From the NCBI RefSeq assembly GCF_024756235.1, contig NZ_JANUGY010000002.1, positions 310,001 through 374,000 of the forward strand: DNA of 64,000 nucleotides. The letters are read 5' to 3'. Shown piece after piece: positions 46,981 through 56,890 of this stretch (within the stretch, counting starts at the first letter, position 1; each line of letters opens with the position of its first letter). The notes under the pieces were generated by a model. That model was not told the DNA's origin and did not search any database. It was given only the letters and a program-made list of their open reading frames with translations. Source of the DNA: Massilia kyonggiensis. GTDB taxonomy: Bacteria > Pseudomonadota > Gammaproteobacteria > Burkholderiales > Burkholderiaceae_D. Position numbers and translations under genes: made by a program.

Positions 46981-48225
46981 ATGCCAGTTACCGGTGACCA
47001 GCAACTCCTCAAACGACTGAACCGGATGGCCGTCGTACGCCAGGTGAGCACCCAGCCCGGGCTGTCGCGCGCGGCGCTGGCCGACGTGCTGGGCCTGACC
47101 AAGGCCGGCATCAGCCTGCTCGTGCGCGCACTGGTCGACGAAGGCTGGCTCACCGAAAGCGAGCTGCTCGTGACGGGCGAAGTCGGCCGGCGTGCCACGC
47201 CGTTGCATCTTGATCCGTCGCGCCTGGCTCTGCTCGGCGCCGAACTGGGCGTGGACGAAGCCCGCGTCGTCGCGACGAACCTGCTGGGCGAAGTCCTCGA
47301 CACGCGCATCCTCACGTACGAGGATCGGGGCGACCCGACGTCGTGCATCCGGCTGGCCGCGCTCGCGCTCGCGAAGCTGGCGAAACGGCTCGGGCGCCCC
47401 GTTCTCGGCGTGGGCATCGGCCTGCACGGCGCCGTCGACGAGGCGCTGGGCCTGCTGCACCACGCGCCCCACCTCGGCTGGCGTGACGTGGACGTGGCCG
47501 GGATCGTCCAGGCCCACACCAAGGGTTCGCCGCTGGACGGCCTGCCGCTGTACATGCAGAACGAGGCGAACGTCGCCGCGCTGGGCGAGTTCGAATTCGG
47601 CGACCAGGCCAGCACCGATCCATTGATTTATCTGTCAATCGGCTATGGTGTGGGCGCCGGCGTCATCGTCAACGACCGCCTGCTGACCGGCCTGCGCGGC
47701 TTTGCCGGCGAAGCGGGCCACGCGATCCTGCAGGCCGGCGGGCCGCTGTGCTCGTGTGGCAGGCGCGGCTGCGCCGATGCCCTCATCGGCCTCGGCGCGC
47801 TGCTAGGCGCCGAACTGCCCAGCCATCCCGCGCTGGACCGGCTGTTCCGCCGCGTGGTCGACGGCGACCCGGCCACCTGCGCCGCAGTGGACGCAGCCGG
47901 CCGCCAGCTCGGCGTCCTGCTCAACAACCTCTGGGCCAGCTTCGACCCGATGGCGATCGTCATCGGCGGACCGGCAGTGCGGCTGGGCGACACGCTGATC
48001 GAGCCGGCGCGGCGGGTGCTGGGCGAGTACGCGGATGCCGCGATGCTGACCGCGCCGGAAATCCGCACTTCGCGCTTCGGCGCGGACGTGGTCGCGGTAG
48101 GCGGCGCGGCGCTGGCGCGCCACCGGCTCACGCGCCCGCTCGACCTGCAGAGCATGGCGCGGCGGGCCGACAAAGCGGGGCGCCAGGCGCGGGCGACGAA
48201 TGGCGAACTGGGCCTGGCGCGCTAG
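46981..48225 (+). CDS. ROK-family transcriptional regulator
   Basis: This 414-residue protein has an N-terminal winged helix-turn-helix (LSRAALADVLGLTKAGISLLVRALVDEGWL) and a sugar-kinase-like ROK domain: GVGIGLHGAVDEALG, NEANVAALGEF, GYGVGAGVIVNDRLLTG, GFAGEAGHAIL and the zinc motif CSCGRRGCAD. Proteins of this kind (NagC/Mlc/XylR) repress uptake genes until a sugar or sugar phosphate binds. The target here is most likely the divergent receptor. No Shine-Dalgarno site is clear before ATG 46981. No sugar-catabolic gene is in the island. Confidence 0.92.
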   Translation: MPVTGDQQLLKRLNRMAVVRQVSTQPGLSRAALADVLGLTKAGISLLVRALVDEGWLTESELLVTGEVGRRATPLHLDPSRLALLGAELGVDEARVVATNLLGEVLDTRILTYEDRGDPTSCIRLAALALAKLAKRLGRPVLGVGIGLHGAVDEALGLLHHAPHLGWRDVDVAGIVQAHTKGSPLDGLPLYMQNEANVAALGEFEFGDQASTDPLIYLSIGYGVGAGVIVNDRLLTGLRGFAGEAGHAILQAGGPLCSCGRRGCADALIGLGALLGAELPSHPALDRLFRRVVDGDPATCAAVDAAGRQLGVLLNNLWASFDPMAIVIGGPAVRLGDTLIEPARRVLGEYADAAMLTAPEIRTSRFGADVVAVGGAALARHRLTRPLDLQSMARRADKAGRQARATNGELGLAR

Positions 48226-48699
48226 ATTAGGAAGGCCGATGCCTCCGCAATGACATACGGCTGTGCTGCGGGTACGCGGAACGATGATCAGGATGCTCGA
48301 CCGGGCGGCAGCTTGCCCATCGCTGAGCCGTTTGGTCCCTAACTCCGTTCACCGGCCGAACTCATGATGTGACAGACTGGACCAGTCGCGGTGGAGCATA
48401 GAGTCGTGCTGAACGGGATGGCAGAGGTCGGCTCTCTGCTCTGGTCTAGAGTAATAGGCGAGCCGTAATTGCTGCGTGAATATCGCGTTGGCGGTGTCGA
48501 AGCAGGGAACGTAGACGCTTGCAGTTAAAGCCGCCATGCAGCTTGCCAAGCAAGTCGCGAACGAAGCGCAGGCCGAAGCCACGCCTGGGGATGTCAAGTA
48601 AAAGTCAATGGTAGACGGCGCTCTGCACCTCGAATGCGATGAACTCATGTGGTGCAAAGTGTGGTGCAACGCTAAATCTTTGATTTGTAAGAGCCAAAA
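48226..48699. other. Non-coding or decayed stretch before the right attachment site
   Basis: I find no intact gene in these 474 bases. From 48521 to 48601 one frame reads a 26-codon Ala/Lys/Glu-rich tail (KAAMQLAKQVANEAQAEATPGDV) ending in TAA; a stop at 48512 interrupts it upstream. Just after comes a TGTGGTGCAAAGTGTGGTGCAACGC repeat-like tract before the attachment site. Such a layout would suit the 3' end of a decayed tyrosine integrase, but similarity is not demonstrated. Confidence 0.35.
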
Positions 48700-48747
48700 C
48701 GGCCTGCAAAGCCGTCTAGACGGGTTCGACTCCCGTCCTCGCCTCCA
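48700..48747. repeat. Island attachment site, right (tRNA-Cys 3' fragment)
   Basis: An exact 48-base copy of the 3' part of tRNA-Cys, from the anticodon arm to CCA. The upstream half of the tRNA is absent (GAGCCAAAA precedes it), so this is not a gene but the distal junction. Confidence 0.9.
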
Positions 48748-48873
48748 AATCTTCCCTCAGCAGCACAGTGATCAGGTCTCCTTTCATCGAGTGCCCGTGC
48801 ATTTTTTAGCTGTACGTAATGCACAAGCAGATTTATGCTTCGATGAAGACTATTTGACTTGTTTCACGGACCC

Positions 48874-51306
48874 ATGATGACGTCGAGCCAGCGGAATCTG
48901 CATCGTGGTATGAACCGACATGCCGTCGGGCTAGCACTGACGACGACGGTCGTGGCCGCTGCCATGCCGGAACTCTGTCGCGCCCAGGACGCCATGCCGG
49001 TGGTGACGGTCACCGCGCAGAGCCGCAGCCAGGAAATCCAGAACGTGCCGATCGCCGTGCAGACGCTGGCCGGCAGCGCGCTCAGGGACGTCGGCGTGGT
49101 CAATCTCGCCGACATGGACGCGTTTGTCCCCGGCCTGTCGGTCGAGGCCCTGCAATCCACCCGTCCGATCATCTTCCTGCGTGGCGTCGGCACCCTGGAC
49201 TACGGCATCGGCACGGACTCGCCGGTCGGCATCTTCACCGACTCCGTATACGTCGGCAAGACCGGCGGATCGCTGCTGAACTTCAATGACGTCAAGCGGA
49301 TCGAGGTGCTGAAAGGTCCGCAGGGCACGCTGTTCGGACGCAATGCGGCGGCCGGTGTCATCTCCATTGTCACCAACGATCCGGTCGAACGGATCGAAGC
49401 CAGCGGACTGGTCCGCGTCGGCACGCGCGGCGCGGTCCACACCGAGCTGCTGTACAACACCCCGCTGGCCGACGGGCTGGCCTTGCGCATCTCGGCGCTG
49501 GACCAGCGGGACAACGGCTGGGTGCGCAACACCTTCAACGGGAAGCGCATGGGCGACGACGGCGAACGGGGCCTGCGCGCGAGCGTGCGCTGGCGGCGCG
49601 ACGATACCGACGCCATTCTCGGCTGGGAGCACGGGGTGATGCGCGTGTCAGGTCCGCCGGTGTTTTCCCTCACGGGCGGGAAGATCGACTTCACCGGGCC
49701 CGCGACATGGATCGATCCGCACAACCAGCCGCTGGCCAACGACGCCGCGCCCAACGTCCAGTCGCGCACGTTCGACGGCCTCACCCTGCGTGTGACGACG
49801 CCGCTGCGCCATGCGACGCTGAGCAGCATCACCGCCTACCGTCACTTCAACACGCAGAACTGGCAGGACAACGACGGCTCGGTGAATCCGGCGGCGTATA
49901 TCGGCATCGGCAACGTCGAATCGAACTCGACCTGGCAGCAGGAGTTCAAGTTGAATGGCCAGACCGGCGCGCTCGACTGGGTGGGCGGCGTCAGTGCCTA
50001 TCGCGAGCGCGCCACCCAGGCGCAACACGTGGACTTGACGACGCTGTCGATGGACACGCTGATCCGCCATGCCGCCGGCCTTGCACCCTATGCCACGCTG
50101 ACGAGCCTGGCCCAGGGCATCGGCCGCGCCACCGGCAACGCGGCACTGCAGGGGCTGAGCCTCGCCGGCCTGCCGTGGCGCGAAAGCATCCACGACAAGG
50201 GCGATTACCGCGCGTATGCCGTGTATGGCGACCTGCTCTGGCATCTGGACCCGCTCACCAACCTGACCGTCGGCGGGCGCTTCACGCATGACGACAAGCG
50301 CTTCAGCTGGTACAACCCGCCGCGTGCTGCGAGCGAGCTCGACGCGCGCCTCGCCGTCATGCAGCAGGCACGGCTGTTTCCGACCGCTGTCGCCCTGAAA
50401 CTGCTGACGCCGCAACAGGCGGCATCGCTGCAGGCCATCGTCGCACGCAATGTCGAGTTCAACAACGCCGTGTCGAGCACCAGCCCGTTCCCGGCAGCGA
50501 GAAGCTGGAACAACTTCAGCCCGCGCATCGTCCTCGACCGCCACCTGACGCCGGACCACATGGTGTACGGCTCGTGGAGCAAGGGCTATCTGGCCGGCGG
50601 TTTCGATGCCCTCGGCGTGAACGGCTATTACGACGAGGAACTCGTGACGAATACCGAGGTCGGCATCAAGGGGCGGGTGCGTGCGCTGGGCCTGTCCTAT
50701 GACGCGTCGATCTTCCACTACGCCTTTACGAACCTGCAAAGCCTGACGCTGGTGCCGTCCAATGCGGGCGCCGGCGTGCCCAGCTACCAGGTCGTCAACA
50801 GCGACCAGCGCGCCACGGGCGCCGAGCTGAGCGCGCAATGGGCGCTCAACCGGACCTGGCGCCTGAACGGCGCGCTGGCCTACCTCGACCAGACCTATGC
50901 GCACTACGTGTCGCCGACCGGCGTCCGGCTGGACGGCCAGCCGGCCGGCGCGCCGCGCCTGAGCGCCACTGCCGGCGCCACTGCGCGCTGGCCGCTGTGG
51001 AACGGGACAGCGGACTTCAACGTGATGCTCGGCTACATCGGTGAGCGGCGCTGCAATGCCGACACGAAGGCGCAGGGAACGTGCAACCCCGGCGGCAGCG
51101 TCGATGCCGGTGCGGCGCGAGAAAAAGTCGATATGCGCCTCGGGTGGTCCGCGCCGTCCGCCAACTGGGGCGTGGGGGTGGTCGTGACCAACCTCACCAA
51201 CCGGCAATATGCGGCGGTCAACACCGTCGGTGCGGTCGTCGGATCGCCTTACGCCTATGTGAGCAAGCCGCGCACGATCGCGCTCGAGCTGCGCGGGCGG
51301 CTGTAA
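48874..51306 (+). CDS. TonB-dependent receptor
   Basis: This protein of 810 residues (from ATG 48874) has a signal region (MNRHAVGLALTTTVVAAAMPELCRA), a TonB box-like PVVTVTAQSRSQEIQ, the plug motifs NVPIAVQTL, FLRGVGT and VEVLKGPQGTLFGRNAAAGVI (VLKGPQGTLFGRN), and a barrel ending SKPRTIALELRGRL. The sequence suits the siderophore or generic nutrient type and differs from the TIGR01782 receptor in the island. Starts at TTG 48859, ATG 48874 and ATG 48910 are possible. It lies just outside the island with no adjacent regulator. Confidence 0.93.
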   Translation: MMTSSQRNLHRGMNRHAVGLALTTTVVAAAMPELCRAQDAMPVVTVTAQSRSQEIQNVPIAVQTLAGSALRDVGVVNLADMDAFVPGLSVEALQSTRPIIFLRGVGTLDYGIGTDSPVGIFTDSVYVGKTGGSLLNFNDVKRIEVLKGPQGTLFGRNAAAGVISIVTNDPVERIEASGLVRVGTRGAVHTELLYNTPLADGLALRISALDQRDNGWVRNTFNGKRMGDDGERGLRASVRWRRDDTDAILGWEHGVMRVSGPPVFSLTGGKIDFTGPATWIDPHNQPLANDAAPNVQSRTFDGLTLRVTTPLRHATLSSITAYRHFNTQNWQDNDGSVNPAAYIGIGNVESNSTWQQEFKLNGQTGALDWVGGVSAYRERATQAQHVDLTTLSMDTLIRHAAGLAPYATLTSLAQGIGRATGNAALQGLSLAGLPWRESIHDKGDYRAYAVYGDLLWHLDPLTNLTVGGRFTHDDKRFSWYNPPRAASELDARLAVMQQARLFPTAVALKLLTPQQAASLQAIVARNVEFNNAVSSTSPFPAARSWNNFSPRIVLDRHLTPDHMVYGSWSKGYLAGGFDALGVNGYYDEELVTNTEVGIKGRVRALGLSYDASIFHYAFTNLQSLTLVPSNAGAGVPSYQVVNSDQRATGAELSAQWALNRTWRLNGALAYLDQTYAHYVSPTGVRLDGQPAGAPRLSATAGATARWPLWNGTADFNVMLGYIGERRCNADTKAQGTCNPGGSVDAGAAREKVDMRLGWSAPSANWGVGVVVTNLTNRQYAAVNTVGAVVGSPYAYVSKPRTIALELRGRL

Positions 51307-51321
51307 GCCAGGGCGACGCGG

Positions 51322-51867
51322 TCAGCCAGCTGTTTTTTCGAATCTGAACATCCCATCGTCTGCGGCGTCGCCGGGCGGCACCCCGATGGAGGGTTCGTGA
51401 GGGTCCGGATGACGCGGATTGTAGAATTCGACGATCCGGAACCCGCACTTGTTCACGTAGAAGTGGATGTTTCGCCTGTCGAAGTAAGGGGTGTGCGTTT
51501 CCCACACCTTCGTGTCGGGATGGGCTTTCTCGATTTCCAGCCAGGCGCGGTGTCCGATGCCGCGGTCGTGCATCCGGGGCGAGACAAAGAAGAAGGCGAG
51601 CGCGTTTCTTTGTGTCCGTTCATCGATCACCACCACGGCGCCGCCGACGCGTTCGCCGTCCGCGATCACATGGTAGGTCACCGCGTCCGGGGCCTTGACC
51701 GACTCGTCGATATCCTCGTCGGACGGAATGAGTTCGCCGGGCGCCGACCCGAATGCGGCCGCGACGCCGGCGCTAAACGCCTCTTGCAGGCCGCGTTTGA
51801 AGGCGGGCAGGTCGGCGTGGCCGATGCGTTCGAGCGTGACCCTGCTTGCGTGTCGTGGTTTGTTCAT
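51322..51867 (-). CDS. GNAT-family N-acetyltransferase
   Basis: This 181-residue protein has the GNAT acetyl-CoA site in [17 protein letters not shown] (R/Q-x-x-G-x-G/A type), preceded by strand [19 protein letters not shown] and followed by [30 protein letters not shown], a typical C-terminal half. GNAT enzymes acetylate amines, peptides or antibiotics; the substrate cannot be told. CTGGAGCATTC lies before the start at 51867. It converges with the receptor and is 14 bases from the RND pump gene in the same direction. Confidence 0.9.
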   Translation of the reverse strand: MNKPRHASRVTLERIGHADLPAFKRGLQEAFSAGVAAAFGSAPGELIPSDEDIDESVKAPDAVTYHVIADGERVGGAVVVIDERTQRNALAFFFVSPRMHDRGIGHRAWLEIEKAHPDTKVWETHTPYFDRRNIHFYVNKCGFRIVEFYNPRHPDPHEPSIGVPPGDAADDGMFRFEKTAG

Positions 51868-51881
51868 GAATGCTCCAGAAG

Positions 51882-54800
51882 TTAATGAATCGGGGCCTGC
51901 GCGCGCCGCGTGCGGCGCCGTTTCCCGAGTGCGCGCGCCACGCGTTCCTGTAGTCCCATCACGACCACGAAGAACACCGGCACGAAGAACACGGCGAGCA
52001 CGGTCGCCGTGATCACGCCGCCCAGTACGCCGGTGCCGATGGCGTGCTGGGTCTCGGCGCTGGCGCCTGTGGCGATCACGAGCGGCACCACGCCCAGGCC
52101 GAACGCCAGCGACGTCATGACGATCGGCCGCAGGCGCAGGCGCGCGGCTTCGAGTGCGGACGCCGCCAAGGGCATGCCGCCATCGCGGAACTGTTTCGCA
52201 AATTCGACGATCAGCACGGCGTTCTTGGCCGATAGGCCGATGACGGTGATCATGCCGACCTTGAAGAACACGTCGTTCGGCAGGCCGCGCAGCAGCACCG
52301 CCGCCACGGCACCCACGAGGCCGAGCGGCACGACGAGCAAGACCGACACGGGTATCGACCAGCTTTCGTACAGCGCCGCCAGCGCCAGGAAGACGACGAT
52401 CACCGACAGCGCCATGAGGAGCGGCGCCTGCGACGCCGATTCCCGTTCCTCGCGCGACTCGCTCGCCCATTCGACGGCGAAGCCGCGCGGCAGCTGCGCC
52501 GCCAGGCGCTCCATCTCGTCCATCGCCGCGCCGCTCGTCGTCCCGGGCGCCGCGTTGCCGGAAATGCGCGCGGCCGGATAGCCCTGGTAGCGCACCATCT
52601 GCAACGGCGCTTCCGTCCACACGGGCCGGACCACCTCGGACAACGGCACCATGCCGCCGCCCGCGTTCTTCACGGTGAGCTTGAGGACGTCGTCGACCTT
52701 CATGCGGGCCTTCGCATCCGCCTGCACGATCACCTGCTGCATGCGGCCGGCGTTCGGAAAGTCGTTGACGTAGTACGAACCCATCGCAGTCGACAGCGTG
52801 TCGCCGATGTCGGCGAAATTGATGCCCATCGCCTCCGCCTTGGCGCGGTCGATGTCCAGCCGGATGCTCGTGCCGGACGGCAGGCCGTCCGCACGGACGT
52901 CCGCGAGGCGGGGGCTCAGTGCGGCCAGCTTCACCAGCTGTTGTTCGGCGGCCCGCAACGCGGCGTGGCCGTGGCCGGCGCGGTCTTCCAGGCGCAGCGT
53001 GAAGCCGGACGACGTCCCGAAACCGTCGATGGCCGGCGGCATGAGGGTCATCGCCGTGCCTTCGCGGCTGGCGCTCATGGCGTCCTGCGCCAGCGCCATC
53101 TCGTCCCGCGTGGCCATGCCGCGCGACCTGTCCTGGTCCTTCAGGATGGTGTAGGCCATCGCGGTGTTCGGGCCGGAGCCGGAGAATCCGAACCCGAGGA
53201 GCGACGTGTTGGACGCGATGCCCGGCCGTGCCGCGACGTGGCGCTCGTAGGCCTTCACGACGTCGAGCGTGCGCTCGAGCGTCGCGTCCGACGGCAGCTG
53301 GAACGACGTCATGAAGTAGCCCTGGTCCTCGTCGGGCAGGAAGGACGACGGCAGCGCGGAGAAGCCGAGCACCAGCACCACGGCGATGGCCAGCCATGCG
53401 CCCATCAGCCGCAAGGGGCGCCCGATGCAGGCCGCCGTCAGCGCGCGGTAACGACCGGTGAGCCGCCCGAAAGCGCGGTCGAACCAGCCGAAGAATCCGC
53501 GCTTCGCGGCGTGGCCCGCCGCAGCAGGGCGCAGCAGCGTCGCGCACAGGGCCGGCGTGAACGTGAGCGCAAGGAAGGCCGACAACAGGATCGACACCGA
53601 CATCGACAGGGCGAACTGGCGGTAGATGACGCCGACCGAGCCGCCCGCGAACGCCACCGGAATGAACACGGCGGTGAGCACGAGGGTGATGCCGACCACC
53701 GCACCGGTGATTTCCTTCATCGCTTTCGAGGTCGCATCCCGGGGCGACAGGCCTTCCGTCGTCATCAGGCGTTCGACGTTCTCGACGACCACGATGGCGT
53801 CGTCGACGATGATGCCGATCGCCAGCACCATGCCGAACATGGTCAGCACATTGATCGAGAATCCGGCCGCCAGCATGACGGTGAACGTGCCCAGCAGCGC
53901 GATCGGTGCGACGAGCGCGGGGATCAGCGTATAGCGCACGTTCTGCAGGAACAGGTACATCACCAGGAAGACCAGCACCATGGCTTCCAGCAGCGTGTGG
54001 ACGACCTTTTCGATCGACAGCTTCACGAACGGCGCGGTGTCGAGCTGGATCGACTGGACGATCCCGCGCGGCAGCGTTGTGCCGAGGGCGTCCAGGCGCG
54101 CACGGACGGCCGCGGCCGTTGCCACGGCGTTGGCACCGGGGGCGAGCTGCACGCCGGCGCTGGTGGACGGCTGCCCGTTCTCGCGGGTGCTGAAGCTGTA
54201 GCTTTGCGATCCGAGTTCGACCCGCGCCACGTCGCCGAGGACGACGCTCGAACCGTTGCGGTTGGCGCGCAGGACGATCCGCGCGAACTCTTCGGGCGTG
54301 GACAACTGGGCCCGCACGGCCAGCGGGATGTTGATCTGCTGGCCGGTCCGCGCGGGTTCGTCGCCGATCCGGCCGGGCGCGATCTGCGCGTTCTGGCGCG
54401 CGATGGCGGCGGTGACTTCCGGCAGCGACAGCTTGTAGGCCACGAGTTTGCCGGGATCGACCCAGATGCGCATGGCCTTTTCCGCGCCGAAGACCTGGAC
54501 CTTGCCGACGCCGGGCACGCGCCGCAGTTCCTCGACGACGTTGCGGACCATGTAGTCGCTCAGGTCCGTTTCGCTGAACGCGCCGTCCGGCGCCGTGAGG
54601 CCGACGAGCATCAGGAAATTCGACGTCGCCGCCTCGACGCTCAGGCCACTCTGGCGCACGGCCTGCGGCAGGCGCGGTTCCACGGCCTTCAGGCGGTTCT
54701 GCACGTCCACCAGCGCCAGCTCGGGATCGACGCCCGGGCGAAATGTCACGGTAATCTGTGCCGTGCCCGTGCTGTCCGTGCTCGATTCGAAGTACAGCAT

Positions 54801-55022
54801 GTTCTTGACGCCCGCGAGCTCGCGTTCGATGAGACCGACGACCGCATCGTTCATGGTCGCGGCGGTCGCACCGGGATACGTCGCGCCGATCGTCACCGAA
54901 GGCGGCGCGACGTTGGGGTAGCGTTCCACGGGCAGGCGCGGAATGGCGATCAGGCCCACCAGGATGATGAACAGCGCAATCACCCACGCGAACACGGGAC
55001 GCTTGATGAAAAACTGGGGCAT
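51882..55022 (-). CDS. RND efflux pump inner-membrane transporter (HAE1/AcrB type)
   Basis: This 1046-residue protein pumps hydrophobic drugs across the envelope with proton motive force. The typical start [20 protein letters not shown], twelve membrane helices in two halves, and two large periplasmic loops are present. Proton-relay aspartates lie in [16 protein letters not shown] of helix 4, and helix 10 has [22 protein letters not shown] with the conserved lysine. No membrane-fusion adaptor or outer-membrane channel gene is adjacent, unlike most pump operons. A divergent regulator and kinase pair begins 76 bases away. Confidence 0.96.
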   Translation of the reverse strand: MPQFFIKRPVFAWVIALFIILVGLIAIPRLPVERYPNVAPPSVTIGATYPGATAATMNDAVVGLIERELAGVKNMLYFESSTDSTGTAQITVTFRPGVDPELALVDVQNRLKAVEPRLPQAVRQSGLSVEAATSNFLMLVGLTAPDGAFSETDLSDYMVRNVVEELRRVPGVGKVQVFGAEKAMRIWVDPGKLVAYKLSLPEVTAAIARQNAQIAPGRIGDEPARTGQQINIPLAVRAQLSTPEEFARIVLRANRNGSSVVLGDVARVELGSQSYSFSTRENGQPSTSAGVQLAPGANAVATAAAVRARLDALGTTLPRGIVQSIQLDTAPFVKLSIEKVVHTLLEAMVLVFLVMYLFLQNVRYTLIPALVAPIALLGTFTVMLAAGFSINVLTMFGMVLAIGIIVDDAIVVVENVERLMTTEGLSPRDATSKAMKEITGAVVGITLVLTAVFIPVAFAGGSVGVIYRQFALSMSVSILLSAFLALTFTPALCATLLRPAAAGHAAKRGFFGWFDRAFGRLTGRYRALTAACIGRPLRLMGAWLAIAVVLVLGFSALPSSFLPDEDQGYFMTSFQLPSDATLERTLDVVKAYERHVAARPGIASNTSLLGFGFSGSGPNTAMAYTILKDQDRSRGMATRDEMALAQDAMSASREGTAMTLMPPAIDGFGTSSGFTLRLEDRAGHGHAALRAAEQQLVKLAALSPRLADVRADGLPSGTSIRLDIDRAKAEAMGINFADIGDTLSTAMGSYYVNDFPNAGRMQQVIVQADAKARMKVDDVLKLTVKNAGGGMVPLSEVVRPVWTEAPLQMVRYQGYPAARISGNAAPGTTSGAAMDEMERLAAQLPRGFAVEWASESREERESASQAPLLMALSVIVVFLALAALYESWSIPVSVLLVVPLGLVGAVAAVLLRGLPNDVFFKVGMITVIGLSAKNAVLIVEFAKQFRDGGMPLAASALEAARLRLRPIVMTSLAFGLGVVPLVIATGASAETQHAIGTGVLGGVITATVLAVFFVPVFFVVVMGLQERVARALGKRRRTRRAQAPIH

Positions 55023-55097
55023 GTCCGATAATTCTCGTCAAAGGGCGGATTGTGTCGTGCCGCCGTTGCGATACGGTTGGACTTTCGTGGAGATTCG

Positions 55098-55820
55098 ATG
55101 GATACGATGAGCGGGGCAGGGCAGCCGTCCGCACTGGTGCTGGTGGCCGAGGACGACGACGAGATTGCCGATATCCTCGCGTCCTACCTCGCGCGCAGCG
55201 GCTTCCGGACGCTGCGCGCGAGGGACGGCCGGCAAACGCTCGACCTGCACCTGTCCGCCCGGCCCGACCTCGTCCTGCTCGACGTGCAGATGCCGCTCGT
55301 GAACGGCTGGATGGTGCTCGCGGAACTGCGCCGGCGCGGAACGACGCCCATCATCATGGTGACCGCGATGGACCAGGATATCGATAAGCTGATGGGGCTG
55401 CGCACGGGCGCCGACGACTACGTCGTAAAGCCGTTCAACCCGGCCGAGGTGGTGGCGCGCGCGGAAGCCGTCCTGCGCCGCGCCGCGCCCCCGGCGCATG
55501 CGGGGCCGCGCGTCATACGGATCGGCGCACTGAGCATCGACCTCGACAGGCACGAAGTCGTCGCACAGGCGCAAGGGCAACCGGTGCCGGTCCAGCTGAC
55601 GCTCACCGAATTCCGGTTGCTGGCCCACCTGGCCGCGGCGCCGCAGCGGGTGTTCGGCCGGATGGATCTGCTGACGCATTGCCTGCCGGACGGCGAAGCG
55701 CTGGAGCGCACCGTCGACAGTCATGTGAGCAAGCTGCGCAGGAAGCTCGAAGAGGTCGGCATCGCCGAGGTGCCCGTGAACGTGCGCGGCGTCGGGTACA
55801 AGTTCGGCGGCGGCGCGTGA
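55098..55820 (+). CDS. OmpR-family response regulator (AdeR/BaeR-like)
   Basis: This 240-residue protein has a receiver domain with acidic pocket [10 protein letters not shown], phospho-acceptor Asp in [13 protein letters not shown], and lysine in [10 protein letters not shown], followed by a winged helix DNA-binding domain ([47 protein letters not shown]). Start 55098 follows GTGGAGATTCG. It is divergent from the RND pump gene and translationally coupled to the kinase (GTGA overlap), which suggests it controls pump expression in response to membrane or drug stress. Confidence 0.94.
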   Translation: MDTMSGAGQPSALVLVAEDDDEIADILASYLARSGFRTLRARDGRQTLDLHLSARPDLVLLDVQMPLVNGWMVLAELRRRGTTPIIMVTAMDQDIDKLMGLRTGADDYVVKPFNPAEVVARAEAVLRRAAPPAHAGPRVIRIGALSIDLDRHEVVAQAQGQPVPVQLTLTEFRLLAHLAAAPQRVFGRMDLLTHCLPDGEALERTVDSHVSKLRRKLEEVGIAEVPVNVRGVGYKFGGGA

Positions 55821-56890
55821 AGAAGCTGCATGGATTGAGCCGCCGGATCGCGCTGACGGTCGCGTCGCTCGTGCTGTTCGTGATGCTTGCGACGGTCGCC
55901 AGCACCTATGTGTTCTATGCGTTGATGTTCAGGTATGCGCCGACCTATGTGTCCGACGCGGACCAGTGGCTGCCGACGGACGCGGAATGGGGCTGGATCG
56001 GCGCGACGACGGCCGTCGCGGTCGTGCTGGCGGTCGCGGTGGCGGTCAAGCTGGCCAGGCGCCTGCTGGTGCCGCTGACCTCCGTCGCCGATGGCTTGCG
56101 CAGGGTATCCCTGGGCGACCTGGACGTGCGCGCCGACAGGGCGGACAGCGCGCTGGGCGAGGCATCCCACCTGGTCGACGATTTCAACACGATGGCCGAG
56201 CGGCTGCGGCGCATGGCGCGCGAGCAGGCGTTCTGGAACGCGGCGATCGCGCATGAGCTGCGCACGCCGGTCACCATCCTGCGCGGCCGCCTCCAGGGGT
56301 TGGCCGAAGGCGTCTTCGAACCGGACGTCAAACTGTTCCGCAACCTGCTGGGGCAGGTGGAACATCTGGGCGGCCTGATCGAAGACTTGCGTGTGGTCGG
56401 ACTGGCGGAAAGCGGCCACCTGGCCCTGCGCCTTGCGCCGTGCCGCCTGGCCGACGAGCTCCGGAGCGTCGTCGATCTGCTCGCGCCCGATCTGCAGGCC
56501 GCGGGCTTCGCGCCGGCCGTGGACCTCGACGACGGCGAGGTCACGTGCGACGCGGCGCGCATCCGCCAGGCGCTGCTGGCCTTGCTGGACAACGCGCGCC
56601 GGCATGCGTCGCCGGGTACACTGGCCGTTCACCTGCGCGTGGCCGGCGGGCTGGCGCGCCTGACCGTCACCGACAGCGGCCCGGGCATCGACCCGGCATT
56701 GACCACGTCGATCTTCGATGCGTTCCAGCGCGGCGCGAAAGCCCGTGCCGATGCCGGCAGCGGCCTCGGGCTGGCCGTGGTCAGGGCGATCGCCCAGGCG
56801 CATGGCGGGCAGGCCGTGTGTCATGCGGCGGCGACCGGCGGGACGACGTTCGAGATGGCCTGGCCGGCACCCTCTACGCGAAACGACTAG
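55817..56890 (+). CDS. HAMP-domain sensor histidine kinase (AdeS/BaeS-like)
   Basis: This 357-residue inner-membrane kinase has two helices (residues about 10-38 and 58-78) with a short periplasmic loop, a HAMP domain (RRLLVPLTSVADGLRRVSLGDLDVR), the phospho-acceptor His in AIAHELRTPVTILRGRL, and ATP-binding boxes LLDNARRHASP, VTDSGPGID and GSGLGLAVVRAIA. GTG 55817 overlaps the regulator stop. The short sensor loop suggests that it detects a membrane signal rather than a large ligand. The 3' end overlaps the convergent VirK gene by 17 bases. Confidence 0.94.
   Translation: MKKLHGLSRRIALTVASLVLFVMLATVASTYVFYALMFRYAPTYVSDADQWLPTDAEWGWIGATTAVAVVLAVAVAVKLARRLLVPLTSVADGLRRVSLGDLDVRADRADSALGEASHLVDDFNTMAERLRRMAREQAFWNAAIAHELRTPVTILRGRLQGLAEGVFEPDVKLFRNLLGQVEHLGGLIEDLRVVGLAESGHLALRLAPCRLADELRSVVDLLAPDLQAAGFAPAVDLDDGEVTCDAARIRQALLALLDNARRHASPGTLAVHLRVAGGLARLTVTDSGPGIDPALTTSIFDAFQRGAKARADAGSGLGLAVVRAIAQAHGGQAVCHAAATGGTTFEMAWPAPSTRND

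Larger units (their letters stand above)
38278..48747. mobile_element. Genomic island integrated at tRNA-Cys (about 10.5 kb)
   Basis: The segment is bounded by an exact 48-bp direct repeat of the tRNA-Cys 3' half. It contains two oxygenase-like genes, a flavin-dependent halogenase, a JmjC-like protein, SapC, a halogenase remnant, a TonB-dependent receptor and a ROK regulator. No intact integrase is present; the 474 bases before the right repeat may hold decayed mobility sequence. The island is therefore likely immobile unless helped in trans. Gene content is metabolic rather than phage-like. Confidence 0.8.

Noticed and set aside
48608-48877. 89-codon plus-strand frame over the right attachment site
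   Set aside because: Much of it is translated tRNA-Cys 3' sequence (GLQSRLDGFDSRPRL), a common artefact.
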